DNA of 29,197 nt from Actinomycetes bacterium (GCA_023434465.1 JAEYSQ010000073.1:1-29197), one strand, 5' to 3'; numbered from the stretch's first letter, positions 1 to 7,778 are shown. A program made the numbers and translations. The notes: generated by a model from the letters alone, not told the origin.

Positions 1-174
1 CCCCCGCGCCCCCCCCCCCCCCCGCCCCCCCCCCCCCCCCCCCCCCCCGGGGCCCGGGCCTTTTCGGGGGTCGGAAAGCTTCTTCTTGCCCGCGTAAGTA
101 ATCGGCTGCCTGGCCGTTACAGAAGTGAAAGGGCTTCGCAAGCCACCAGAGTCAACAACTAACGAGGGAACGAG
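1..174. other. Poly-C contig edge and upstream region of the first gene
   Basis: Bases 1-48 are almost only C, followed by a GC-palindromic stretch (about 47-62) and TTTT at 61-64. A GC-rich arm followed by T residues resembles the right half of an intrinsic terminator, and the homopolymer may be where reads collapsed in the hairpin. No coding potential is seen. The last 15 bases hold a good ribosome binding site (GAGGGA) about six bases before the ATG at 175. I see no convincing promoter boxes. Confidence 0.5.
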
Positions 175-1896
175 ATGAACACAGGAAACGAAATCGCGGG
201 ATCCGGAGAAACACCGAAGCTGAGACTGCTGCTTTGGACGATCATCAGCCTGGTCGCGATGGCGGCCGGCATGATGACGCTCAACACCACGGCCACCAAT
301 GCGGCGATGGTCCCCCATCTCTACAAGGACCTGACCGCGGGGCCGAGCAGCTCCGGGCCCGAGGACTTCACCCCGATGAACGGGAACCTGTACTTCACTG
401 CCCGCAGTTCCGCCCAGGGCCAGGAACTCTGGAAGGTGAGCGGAGGCAAGGCCAGTCCTCTCGCCGATATCAATCCGGGCAAGGGCCACAGCAGTCCAAC
501 CGGCTTGACCCTATTCAAGGGGCACCTCTACTTCGTGGCGAACGACGGGACCCATGGTCGTGAGCTCTGGCGTACCGATGGCACTTCGGTTGAGATGGTT
601 GCCGATATCTATCCCGGATCGCCCCACTCCTATCCCTCGAACCTCACTGTCATCGGAGGCAAACTGGTCTTCGCTGCGGAGGCTGTAGCGACAGGCAGTG
701 AACTCTGGGCCACCGACGGTGGTGCTCCTGCTCTGGTCAAGGACATCAGGCTGGGCGGCGTGGGTTCGGATCCGGGATCCTTCGCAACGTTGGGTGAGCA
801 CGCCTATTTCTCGGCCAACGACGGTGTGAATGGCACCGAGCTCTGGCGCACCGACGGCTCCACCGCGACCCTGGTCGCCAACATCAGCCCCGGCGCTGCC
901 CCCTCGTACCCGGGTTACAAGTTCGAGTTCAAGGGGCAGCTCTACTTTGCCGCGAGGTCAGCGGCCACGGGCATTGAGCTCTTCAGGACCGACGGGAACA
1001 CGACCGGCATCGTCGCCGACATCCACCCGGGAGCGGGGGACTCGTACCCCCAGAGCTTCGGCGCGTACGGTGACCATCTCTATTTCAGCGCCGGTACCGC
1101 GATGACCGGGAACGAGTTGTGGCGAACCGACGGAGCCGCGCCGGTTGCCGACACCGACCTGGTCTCTGACATCAACCCGGGCAGCTGGGGTTCCGGTCCC
1201 GACCACCTGACGGTGTTCAACGGGGAGCTCTACTTCCGTGCCGACACGGAGGAGTTCGGAATCGAACTCTGGCGTTTCAACGGGACCGACCTCCAGCAGG
1301 CCGGTGACATCTACCCTGGTTCGGAAGACGCGAATCCGGACGGTCTGACCGTGTTTGCCGGGGGTCTCTACTTCACGGCGGAGGACGGAGCTCATGGCCG
1401 GGAGCTTTGGGTCACCGATGGCGTCCAGCCCCGCCTGGTGAAGGACGTCCTCGAGGGCGACGGGACCAGCGATCCGTACGACTTCACCAGCTTCGGCGGG
1501 TCGCTCTACTTCACCGCCGACGACGGAGTTCACGGTTGGGAGATGTGGCGTATCACCGAAGACAGCTCGGTCAGCGTGAAGGTTCGCGCAAAGATCCGGG
1601 TCGACCGGGCCGGCCGGGCCACCATCAGGGCGCGCTGCGCCGCTTCCGAAATCTCGGGTCCTTGCCGTGGCAAGGTAGTGGTCAGGTCCAAGGGCAAGGT
1701 CCTCGGCAAGGGCAAATTCACCGCCGAGGCCGGCCAGGTCGCGACCGTTCGGCTGAAATTGTCGAAAAAGGTCCGCAAAATGGTTCGCCGTGACAAGTCG
1801 GCCCGCAGGGTCAAAATCCGCATCACGGCTCGCGATGCGGCCGCAAACAAGCGTATTTCGACCTCATCCGCCCGGTTGATTGGACTCTCGAAATGA
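175..1896 (+). CDS. Secreted ELWxxDGT-repeat protein
   Basis: This is a 573-residue protein with an N-terminal hydrophobic segment (about residues 16-36) that looks like a signal peptide or anchor after a 15-residue polar start. Residues about 48-465 hold nine repeats of about 46 residues, each with a LYF(T/S)A strand and an ELW-x-TDG turn (for example RELWRTDG, SELWATDG, TELWRTDG, IELFRTDG). Such repeats are known as the ELWxxDGT family and are expected to fold as a beta-propeller-like surface protein; no enzymatic activity is established. Residues about 470-573 form a separate basic tail rich in Lys/Arg-Val with two Cys. The start is supported by GAGGGA upstream. It ends 34 bp before the sigma factor gene. 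Its biological role is unknown. Confidence 0.85.
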   Translation: MNTGNEIAGSGETPKLRLLLWTIISLVAMAAGMMTLNTTATNAAMVPHLYKDLTAGPSSSGPEDFTPMNGNLYFTARSSAQGQELWKVSGGKASPLADINPGKGHSSPTGLTLFKGHLYFVANDGTHGRELWRTDGTSVEMVADIYPGSPHSYPSNLTVIGGKLVFAAEAVATGSELWATDGGAPALVKDIRLGGVGSDPGSFATLGEHAYFSANDGVNGTELWRTDGSTATLVANISPGAAPSYPGYKFEFKGQLYFAARSAATGIELFRTDGNTTGIVADIHPGAGDSYPQSFGAYGDHLYFSAGTAMTGNELWRTDGAAPVADTDLVSDINPGSWGSGPDHLTVFNGELYFRADTEEFGIELWRFNGTDLQQAGDIYPGSEDANPDGLTVFAGGLYFTAEDGAHGRELWVTDGVQPRLVKDVLEGDGTSDPYDFTSFGGSLYFTADDGVHGWEMWRITEDSSVSVKVRAKIRVDRAGRATIRARCAASEISGPCRGKVVVRSKGKVLGKGKFTAEAGQVATVRLKLSKKVRKMVRRDKSARRVKIRITARDAAANKRISTSSARLIGLSK

Positions 1897-1918
1897 TCTT
1901 TCGGACCCGGAGCGCTGT

Positions 1919-1924
1919 TACATT
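1919..1924 (+). promoter_or_regulatory. Candidate -10 box (TACATT) of a leaderless sigma-factor transcript
   Basis: TACATT lies exactly six bases before the ATG at 1931. This is the actinobacterial TANNNT -10 placed so that transcription would start at or next to the A of ATG. No Shine-Dalgarno sequence is seen at useful distance, which fits a leaderless mRNA. I see no clear -35 box. Confidence 0.45.
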
Positions 1925-1930
1925 CATTAC

Positions 1931-3394
1931 ATGCTCTCCGGGTCCGAGGAATCAAACCTCGTCCGGGCTGCCGCCGAGGGGGACGGCCCGGCATTCGCAC
2001 GTCTTTATGAGTCGTACGAGCGACGCATCTTCAACTACGTGCTCCGCCTGCTCGGCGACCGGCACGAAGCAGAGGATGCGACCCAGGAGGCCTTCCTCCG
2101 GGTCATGGCCAAGCTGCCGGAGCTCGACCAGGAGAACCTCCAGTTCGGTGCCTACCTCTACACGGCCGCCAGGAACGCCGGGTACGACGTGATCGCCAAA
2201 CGGAAAAAGATGGAACCGACCGGAGCCGTTCCCGAAGAGGCTGAAGGGCCTCTCCGCGGCGAACTGTCGGACCTCGAGCTGGACCCCGAGCGGGCGGTAC
2301 TCGCCGGTTCCCAGGAGGCGGCGGTCAAGGCGGCCAACCAGAGACTCCCCGAGCGCCAGCGCGAAGCGCTTGCCCTGCGGGAACTGGATTCGCTGAGTTA
2401 CGACCAGATAGCCGGCGTAATGGAAATGAAGCCGAACGCGGTTGCCCAACTCATCTCTCGCGCCCGGATCAGCCTGCGCAAGGAAATGCGGGTGGGTGCC
2501 GCCGCCTCGGTCGCCTTCGCTTCCGCCGATTGCGAGAGGGCGCACGGCGAGATCGCCTGCCGCCAGGACGGCGAAGTCCTCGATGACGACGGCTGGCTCG
2601 ATGCCCACCTCGCCGAATGCGCCAACTGCCAGATTGCGAGCGAGGAGATGGCCGAGGCCGGCGTCTCCTACCGGGCCTGGATCCCGATCGTTCCGGCCGC
2701 CTACATCTTCCGGGACGTCATGGCCAAGGCCAGCGAGATCACCGGTCATGACTGGTCGGAGGTCGAGCGGCCGGATCCGGATCAGTCCCTGGCCGACGGT
2801 CTGGCCCGACCGGCCGCACCGCCCAGAAACGTGAAGCGGGCCGCGCTGGTCGGAGCCGGATCGGCTGTGATCGCGGCGCTCTTCGCGTTTTTCCTTCTTT
2901 CCGAGGCGAACGCGCCGGAGCGTCGAGCCGAGCTCCGGGAGCTGATCATCAAACCGGTCGCCAAGGACAGCAGGATTCCCTTCGCGTCCGGCAATAAAAA
3001 AGTGGCGAAGAACGGTACCCGTCAGGCCGACGGCTTCAGCGCCGTCGCGGATGAACCGGACGCGATCGCGGCCAGCGATGGACCCGATCCCGTCGGTTCT
3101 CCCGGTTCCCGGGACCCGCGTCCGCCCGGGGCTTCCGGTTCCGGCGGTGAGCGCAATCCGGCTCCCGGCGGCGGCAGCGGCAATCCTTCGCCGGACCCCG
3201 GGCCGAGCGAACCGGAACCGACCGAACCGACCAGACCGACACCCACCCCGGACCCGACCCCGACGCCTGACCCGCTTCCGGATCCCACGCCCGATCCGCC
3301 GCCGCGGGATCCCACCCCGATTCCCGGCGGACCAGGGGGCATCGCAAATCCCGGGGGTCCCAGGCCCCCGTCGAGCGGGGCCGGTCCCGGCTGA
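1931..3394 (+). CDS. ECF sigma factor fused to a zinc-finger anti-sigma-like domain, membrane helix and Pro-rich tail
   Basis: A 487-residue protein. Sigma-70 region 2 spans about residues 20-92 (with RHEAEDATQEAFLRV) and region 4 about 135-187 (LPERQREALALRELDSLSY, then a helix-turn-helix). These bind core RNA polymerase and promoter DNA. It does not stop there: residues about 201-233 carry a His-x3-Cys-x2-Cys zinc-finger signature (H226, C230, C233, with C201 or C210 as possible fourth ligand) like that of ZAS anti-sigma factors. One membrane helix follows at about 303-323, then a tail of about 160 residues ending in Pro/Thr/Asp repeats. Sigma and anti-sigma functions thus seem to sit in one membrane-bound chain; ECF groups with such C-terminal extensions are known in Actinobacteria. 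An in-frame ATG at 1880 would overlap the previous gene; 1931 is preferred because of the TANNNT box. The stop codon abuts the stop codon of the convergent metalloregulator gene. Confidence 0.85.
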   Translation: MLSGSEESNLVRAAAEGDGPAFARLYESYERRIFNYVLRLLGDRHEAEDATQEAFLRVMAKLPELDQENLQFGAYLYTAARNAGYDVIAKRKKMEPTGAVPEEAEGPLRGELSDLELDPERAVLAGSQEAAVKAANQRLPERQREALALRELDSLSYDQIAGVMEMKPNAVAQLISRARISLRKEMRVGAAASVAFASADCERAHGEIACRQDGEVLDDDGWLDAHLAECANCQIASEEMAEAGVSYRAWIPIVPAAYIFRDVMAKASEITGHDWSEVERPDPDQSLADGLARPAAPPRNVKRAALVGAGSAVIAALFAFFLLSEANAPERRAELRELIIKPVAKDSRIPFASGNKKVAKNGTRQADGFSAVADEPDAIAASDGPDPVGSPGSRDPRPPGASGSGGERNPAPGGGSGNPSPDPGPSEPEPTEPTRPTPTPDPTPTPDPLPDPTPDPPPRDPTPIPGGPGGIANPGGPRPPSSGAGPG

Positions 3395-4087
3395 TCAGTC
3401 GTCGTGGTCGACCCGCATCGCCTGGGCGAGAGTCAGGCCAAGGACGTGTGAGTCGCTACCGATCTTCACGGTGATCGGACCGTCGAACGGCTGGCGCTCG
3501 ACCAGCTCGAGGTGGTCGCCGACCGCGATCCCGCACTCGCTCAGGTAGGCCAGCATCTCCGGGTTGGAATCCGAAACCCGCACGAACCGGGCCGAGTCGC
3601 CCGGTGCCAGGTCAGCCAGGGCGGCAGTCTCCTTCTCGGTGATCTCAAGGTCGCGGTCAGGGATCGGGTCACCGTGAGGATCGAAGTTCGGTTCACCGAG
3701 CTTGGCCGAAATCAGATCGGTCAGATCTTCGGAGAGCGCATGTTCGAGCACCTCGGCCTCGTCGTGAACCCGGTCCCACGGGACGTCGAGCACCTCGGCC
3801 AGGAAGAGTTCGAGCAGCCGGTGCCGGCGGAGCACCGCCATCGCGACACGGGTACCGTCGGCGGTCAGGCGCACCCCGTGGTAGGGAACCCGTTCGACCA
3901 GACCCGCCTGGTCAAGCTTCTTGATCATCGCCGAGACCGACCCGGCCTTCACTCCGAGCTTCTCGGCGAGGTCATTGGTCGAGGCCGTTTCCTCACCCCA
4001 GCCGGTCAGCGAGTAGATCGCCTTCGCGTAATCCTCGACCGCTGCGGTCGGCAGCGCCTCGCTCTTTTCTCCAGTCGCAGAACTCAC
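3395..4087 (-). CDS. DtxR/MntR-family metal-dependent transcriptional repressor
   Basis: A 230-residue regulator with an N-terminal winged helix (about 15-75, with the recognition region AEKLGVKAGSVSAMIKKL), a metal-binding dimerisation domain (about 76-150) and a C-terminal FeoA/SH3-like domain (about 160-227). By alignment from memory to DtxR, the ancillary-site residues are H89, E93 and H108. Primary-site residues are D19 (Met10 in DtxR, Asp8 in MntR), E112 (Cys102 in DtxR, Glu99 in MntR), E115 and H116. Both selectivity positions are the MntR kind, so a manganese sensor is more likely than an iron sensor, although the length with FeoA domain is DtxR-like. The start is GTG at 4087 with a TANNNT box six bases upstream and no clear Shine-Dalgarno sequence. 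It is divergent from the glutaminase gene (78 bp gap). Confidence 0.9.
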   Translation of the reverse strand: MSSATGEKSEALPTAAVEDYAKAIYSLTGWGEETASTNDLAEKLGVKAGSVSAMIKKLDQAGLVERVPYHGVRLTADGTRVAMAVLRRHRLLELFLAEVLDVPWDRVHDEAEVLEHALSEDLTDLISAKLGEPNFDPHGDPIPDRDLEITEKETAALADLAPGDSARFVRVSDSNPEMLAYLSECGIAVGDHLELVERQPFDGPITVKIGSDSHVLGLTLAQAMRVDHDD

Positions 4088-4105
4088 AGGTTGAGCCTAG
4101 CCAAA
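4088..4105. promoter_or_regulatory. Candidate -10 box (TAGGCT, minus strand, 4094-4099) inside a DtxR-box-like sequence
   Basis: On the minus strand TAGGCT sits six bases before the GTG at 4087. The same stretch read on the plus strand, AGGTTGAGCCTAGCC, resembles the core of the DtxR/IdeR operator (AGGTTAGCCTAACC) with one extra base. Overlap of operator and -10 box would allow autorepression, and the short intergenic region could also serve the divergent glutaminase gene. The match is imperfect. Confidence 0.3.
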
Positions 4106-4165
4106 ACTCCGGGTGGCCACGATGGTCCGGAAGGTCTGGCGAGCGCTGTATGGAAAGCTTCAACC

Positions 4166-6010
4166 GTGACCGACACCAGCACAGTTCGCACCGAATCCCC
4201 CGTCCAGGCTTTGCTCGAGCGGTTGCATGAGCGGCATGCGGGGGACATGTCGGGAGAGGTGGCGAGCTATATCCCCGAGCTGGCTACGGCTGATCCGGCC
4301 TGGTTCGGGATTTCGATGGTTACTGCCGATGGTTCCGTTTACGAGGTGGGGGACACGCGGCGCGAGTTCACGATTCAGTCGATCTCGAAGCCCCTCACTT
4401 TCGCCCTGGCGTTGGAGACAGTGGGCGAGGAGGTGGTCCGCGAACACGTTGACGTCGAACCGAGCGGTGAGGCGTTCAACTCGATCAACCTCCAGCCCGG
4501 GACGGGCCGGCCCCTCAATCCGATGGTGAACGCCGGCGCGATCGCGACCACTTCACTGGTCACCCCGATGGGGTTCGAACAACCGATCGACCGGATCCTC
4601 CACGAGTACTCGGCCTTTGCCGGACGGCATCTCGAGGTCGACGAGCAAGTCTTCCGTTCCGAGAACGAAACCGGCCACCGCAACCGGGCGATCGCATATC
4701 TGCTCAGGAACGCCGAGGTCGTCGACCACGAGGTCGAGGATGTTGTCGAGACCTACTTCCGGCAATGCTCGACCCTGGTCACCTGCCGGGACCTCGCCAC
4801 GATCGCCGCGACCCTGGCCTCGACCGGGATCAATCCGGTCACCGAGGAAAGGGTGCTCCGCGAAGACACGGTCCGCAACGTCCTGAGCGTGATGGCCAGC
4901 TGCGGCATGTACGACTCAGCCGGCGACTGGCTCTACACGGTCGGCCTGCCGGCGAAGTCCGGGGTGGCGGGCGGGATCATCGCGGTCCTGCCCGGACAAC
5001 TCGGCATAGCGGTCTATTCACCGCCGCTTGACATCCACGGCAACAGCGTCCGGGGAGTGAAGGTCTGTGAGGACCTTTCCGACGAACTTCACCTCCACGT
5101 GATGAGCCCGGCTCGACGCCCTCCGCCTCCGGTGCGGACCGATCGAACCTGCCTCGAATCCCGTTCCAAACGACTCCGGCCTCCGGCCGAGCTGAAGATT
5201 CTCGCCGAGCGCGGGCGCCGGGCAAAGGTCCTGGAGCTTCAGGGTGAACTCTCGTTCGCGGCAGGAGAACTGATCACCAGTTCGGCGCTCAACCGGGCCG
5301 AGCACCATGACTTCACGGTGCTCGATTTCCGAGCGGTGAGAGCGATCGACCTGATCGGCGTGCCGATTTTCAGCCACCTGGTCGAAAGCTGCGAACAAGC
5401 CGGCAGCGAGATCGCCTTCTCCGACATCGACCGCCATCCGCTCTTCGCCGACGACCTCAACCAGTTCCGAGAGAAAGAGGGGCTTCACCCGGTACGGACC
5501 TTTGCCGATCTCGACCTCGCGCTCGAATGGTGCGAACAGGGCCTCATCGAAAAGTACGGGGATGTCGAGACCGACCCGGAACTCAGTCTCGCCCAGCACG
5601 GCGCCACGATCGGGATGAGCCCCGAACAGATCGCTCTGCTGGCCAGCCATCTCGACCACCGGGACTATGAAGCCGGCGACACGATCTACGCCGAGCAGGA
5701 AACCGAAGTCCACGAGATGCTGCTGGTCACCGCCGGGAAGATCAGCATCCTGATCCGCGCCGACGACGGCGATCGCCGGCGGATCGCCACGCTCTCGCCC
5801 GGCATGACCCTGGGCGAGGTCGCGATGCTGAGCGGCGGCAACCGGATCGGGACGTCGGTCGCCGACACCCGGGTTTCCGCATACGTGCTTGAGGCCGGCG
5901 ACCTCGAGGTCCTGCGCAGCAGCGATCCGTCTCTGGTCGCGATCTTCTTCGAGAACCTGCTCAAGATGATGGCGGTCCGGGCCGGCAACCTGCGCAACCT
6001 CCACGACTGA
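4166..6010 (+). CDS. glsA: Glutaminase fused to STAS and cyclic-nucleotide-binding domains
   Basis: A 614-residue three-domain protein. Residues about 10-312 are a serine-dependent beta-lactamase-fold glutaminase (glutamine to glutamate plus ammonia), with the S72-x-x-K75 catalytic pair in QSISKP, the NPMVNAGAI segment near 118-126, SENETG near 165-170 and AKSGVAGG near 263-270. A proline/arginine-rich linker (about 313-345) leads to a STAS domain (about 345-455). There the usual phosphorylatable Ser of anti-sigma antagonists falls at an Ile/Leu (AIDLIGVP, 393-400), so phosphoregulation is unlikely. Residues about 485-605 are a cNMP-binding domain with a GEVAML...NRIGTS cassette (E551, R560). 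Start: GTG at 4166 with GGAAAG eight bases upstream; the open frame further upstream is antisense to the regulator gene and not coding. The added domains suggest control by a nucleotide ligand, which is inference. Confidence 0.9.
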   Translation: MTDTSTVRTESPVQALLERLHERHAGDMSGEVASYIPELATADPAWFGISMVTADGSVYEVGDTRREFTIQSISKPLTFALALETVGEEVVREHVDVEPSGEAFNSINLQPGTGRPLNPMVNAGAIATTSLVTPMGFEQPIDRILHEYSAFAGRHLEVDEQVFRSENETGHRNRAIAYLLRNAEVVDHEVEDVVETYFRQCSTLVTCRDLATIAATLASTGINPVTEERVLREDTVRNVLSVMASCGMYDSAGDWLYTVGLPAKSGVAGGIIAVLPGQLGIAVYSPPLDIHGNSVRGVKVCEDLSDELHLHVMSPARRPPPPVRTDRTCLESRSKRLRPPAELKILAERGRRAKVLELQGELSFAAGELITSSALNRAEHHDFTVLDFRAVRAIDLIGVPIFSHLVESCEQAGSEIAFSDIDRHPLFADDLNQFREKEGLHPVRTFADLDLALEWCEQGLIEKYGDVETDPELSLAQHGATIGMSPEQIALLASHLDHRDYEAGDTIYAEQETEVHEMLLVTAGKISILIRADDGDRRRIATLSPGMTLGEVAMLSGGNRIGTSVADTRVSAYVLEAGDLEVLRSSDPSLVAIFFENLLKMMAVRAGNLRNLHD

Positions 6011-6019
6011 GTTCCGCAC

Positions 6020-6070
6020 CCGCGAAGTTGAAGTTAAGCGCGCTATTCGGCGCTAACTTCAACCTCGCGG
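6020..6070. repeat. Long inverted repeat, copy 1 (between convergent genes)
   Basis: The left arm at 6020-6041 and right arm at 6050-6070 pair over about 21 positions with one mismatch and one bulged base; the loop is 8 bases (6042-6049). The arms contain CGCGA(A/G)GTTGAAGTT and its complement AACTTCAACCTCGCG. The element lies between the convergent glutaminase and ychF genes, 9 bp after the glutaminase stop. The same arm sequence recurs at 21326-21376, again between convergent genes. There is no T-tract, so it may be a repeat family as well as, or instead of, a terminator. Up to the ychF stop (6071-6139) the remaining sequence is G-rich with repeated GGCCCGGGGATG-like units and no gene. Confidence 0.8.
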
Positions 6071-6139
6071 CCCGAGGGCGGCCGGGGGATGGCCCGGGGA
6101 TGACACGGGGCGGCCCGGGGATGGCGCTGAGAGGTTGAT

Positions 6140-7216
6140 TTAGACGTTGAACTTGAAATCGACCACGTCGCCGTCCTGCATCACGTAGTCCTTACCTTCG
6201 AGGCGCACCTTGCCGGCGGAGCGGGCTTCGGCCATTGATCCGCACTTGAGCAGCTCGTCGAAGGAGATGATCTCGGCCTTGATGAAACCGCGCTGGAAGT
6301 CGGTGTGGATCACCCCGGCGGCCTCCGGAGCGGTGTCGCCCTTGTGGATCTGCCAGGCCCGGGTTTCCTTCGGGCCGGCGGTCAGGTAGGTCTGCAGGCC
6401 GAGAGTTTCGAAGCCGACCCGGGCCAGCACGTCGAGTCCCGGTTCCTCGACCCCGATGTCGGCAAGCATCTCGCGGGCCTCTTCCTCATCATCGAGTTCG
6501 ACCAGTTCCGCCTCGAACTTGGCGTCCAGGAATATCGCCTCGGCCGGGGCGACAAGCTCGCGAAGTCCGGCCTTCAATGATTCGTCGGCCAGCTCGTCGC
6601 TGGAACAGTTGAAGACGTAGAGCAGCGGCTTGGCGGTCATCAGGTGAAGCTCCCGTACCGCCTCGGAATCGAACCCCGCCTCGAAGATGCCCTGGCCACT
6701 TTCGAGGATCTCCTTCGCCTGCTCGGCGGCCTTGACCTGCGGCTCGAGGTCCTTGTCCCGCTTGGCCTCCTTGGTCAGGCGGGGCAGGGCGTTCTCGATC
6801 GTCTGCAGGTCGGCGAGGATCAGCTCGGTGCGGATCACCTCGATGTCGTTCTTCGGTTCGACCTCCCCGTCGACGTGAGTGATGTCGTCGTCCTGGAAGA
6901 CCCGGGTCACCTGGCAGATCGCGTCCGACTCGCGGATGTTGGAGAGGAACTTGTTGCCCATCCCCTCACCTTCGGAGGCGCCCTTGACGATGCCGGCGAT
7001 GTCGACGAACTGGACCGTGGCCGGCAGGATCTTCTCCGACCCGTAGATCCCGGCCAGCTTCTCCAGTCGCGGGTCGGGCACCCCGACCACGCCGACGTTC
7101 GGTTCGATCGTCGCGAACGGGTAGTTCGCGGCGAGCACGTCGTTCTTGGTCAGGGCATTGAAGAGGGTCGACTTCCCGGCGTTGGGAAGGCCGACGATTC
7201 CGATCGAGAGGGCCAT
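6140..7216 (-). CDS. ychF: Ribosome-binding ATPase YchF (Obg-type GTPase superfamily)
   Basis: A 358-residue protein, the usual length of YchF/OLA1. Motifs in order: P-loop GLPNAGKST (residues 9-17), DIAGIVKGASEGEGMGNKF (72-90, the extended G3 of YchF), a coiled-coil middle region (about 120-185), and a C-terminal TGS domain (about 275-358) with FQRGFIKAEII and GKVRLEGKDYVMQDGD. YchF binds ribosomes and hydrolyses ATP rather than GTP; the family's NxxE motif is stretched here to N203-CSSD-E208. The ATG at 7216 is chosen because it gives the canonical MALSIGIVGLPN start; an upstream GTG-type frame would add 20 unmatched residues. A TAACCT box lies eight bases upstream of the ATG. Confidence 0.95.
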   Translation of the reverse strand: MALSIGIVGLPNAGKSTLFNALTKNDVLAANYPFATIEPNVGVVGVPDPRLEKLAGIYGSEKILPATVQFVDIAGIVKGASEGEGMGNKFLSNIRESDAICQVTRVFQDDDITHVDGEVEPKNDIEVIRTELILADLQTIENALPRLTKEAKRDKDLEPQVKAAEQAKEILESGQGIFEAGFDSEAVRELHLMTAKPLLYVFNCSSDELADESLKAGLRELVAPAEAIFLDAKFEAELVELDDEEEAREMLADIGVEEPGLDVLARVGFETLGLQTYLTAGPKETRAWQIHKGDTAPEAAGVIHTDFQRGFIKAEIISFDELLKCGSMAEARSAGKVRLEGKDYVMQDGDVVDFKFNV

Positions 7217-7224
7217 CGCCGCAC

Positions 7225-7230
7225 AGGTTA
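7225..7230 (-). promoter_or_regulatory. Candidate -10 box (TAACCT) close to the ychF start
   Basis: On the minus strand TAACCT ends eight bases before the ychF ATG at 7216, giving a leader of at most about two bases. The longer intergenic region upstream (7231-7430) also holds hairpins, so a second, distal promoter is possible. Confidence 0.35.
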
Positions 7231-7314
7231 TGGGCTCCCGTTCGGTCTTGGCGTGGCCCCCTGAAATCTCGGCCATCAGACCGAAACTCGACCACGGTTA
7301 TCCGGTTATAAGAG

Positions 7315-7409
7315 CGGTTGCCTTGTTCAGGCACGGCAACCGGGTTCCAAATACGGGAGGGAACCATCAGCAGGGAGGCGCTGGGTCCGATCGGGGGGAT
7401 CGGACCCAG
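7315..7409 (-). other. Three consecutive stem-loops between the groES-like gene and ychF
   Basis: 7315-7322 CGGTTGCC pairs with 7335-7342 (8 bp perfect, 12-base loop). 7343-7348 GGTTCC pairs with 7360-7365 (6 bp, 11-base loop). 7381-7392 CTGGGTCCGATC pairs with 7398-7409 (12 bp perfect, loop GGGGG). The last lies just after the stop codon of the groES-like gene on the minus strand and could be its terminator, though no T-tract follows. The other two would be in a long ychF leader if transcription reads through. No gene is seen in 7217-7430. Confidence 0.5.
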
Positions 7410-7430
7410 GCGCGTCTCCCGGGCCTCAGA

Positions 7431-7778
7431 TCAATCCCGGACTTCGCCGCCCAGTTCCGGCGCCTCGGGGTCGCGGGCGTTCTCGAGCACCCCGAGCAGC
7501 TCGGTGACCCGGCAGACCAGCAACCGTTCCTCGTCGACTTCGACCCAGTTTCCGGCGGTCGCCGGAAAGACGACATGGTCGCCGGGGCGGACCGGCATCT
7601 GGACGCCGGCCGCTTCCCACCAGTCGATGCCCTGACCGACCGCGAGCACAATGCCGTTTTGCGGCGGCGGCTCGGAAGTTCCTGGGGGAACCACCAGGCC
7701 GGAGCTGCGCATGCGGTCGGGTTCGAGTTCCTTGATCACGACCCGGTCGAAGAGCGGCTTGAGGAAATGCTGTGCCAT
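7431..7778 (-). CDS. GroES-like co-chaperonin family protein (no groEL adjacent)
   Basis: A 115-residue protein with the GroES (Cpn10) pattern: LKPLFDRVVIKELEPDRMRSS at the N terminus, a mobile-loop region SGLVVPPGTSEPP (about 26-39), GIVLAVGQG (42-50), then VRPGDHVVFP and a C-terminal strand. True GroES is about 95-100 residues; this one has extra residues after the VGQG turn (IDWWEAAGVQMP) and an acidic tail of about 20 residues. groEL is not nearby; the neighbours are ychF and a surface propeller gene, so it may be a second, divergent GroES. The start ATG at 7778 has TAGGCT six bases upstream and no clear Shine-Dalgarno sequence, which suggests a leaderless transcript. Whether it works with GroEL is unknown. 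Confidence 0.8.
   Translation of the reverse strand: MAQHFLKPLFDRVVIKELEPDRMRSSGLVVPPGTSEPPPQNGIVLAVGQGIDWWEAAGVQMPVRPGDHVVFPATAGNWVEVDEERLLVCRVTELLGVLENARDPEAPELGGEVRD

Noticed and set aside
3190..3345. Repetitive C-rich stretch as a DNA repeat element
   Set aside because: It is the coding sequence of the Pro/Thr/Asp-rich tail of the sigma fusion, in frame to the stop codon.
3512..4165. N-terminal extension of the glutaminase frame
   Set aside because: This part is antisense to the DtxR-family gene, and a GTG with a good ribosome site at 4166 gives the normal glutaminase N terminus.
7343..7365. tRNA-like T-loop (GGGTTCCAAAT)
   Set aside because: No acceptor stem or anticodon arm can be folded around it; the stretch is part of simple hairpins.
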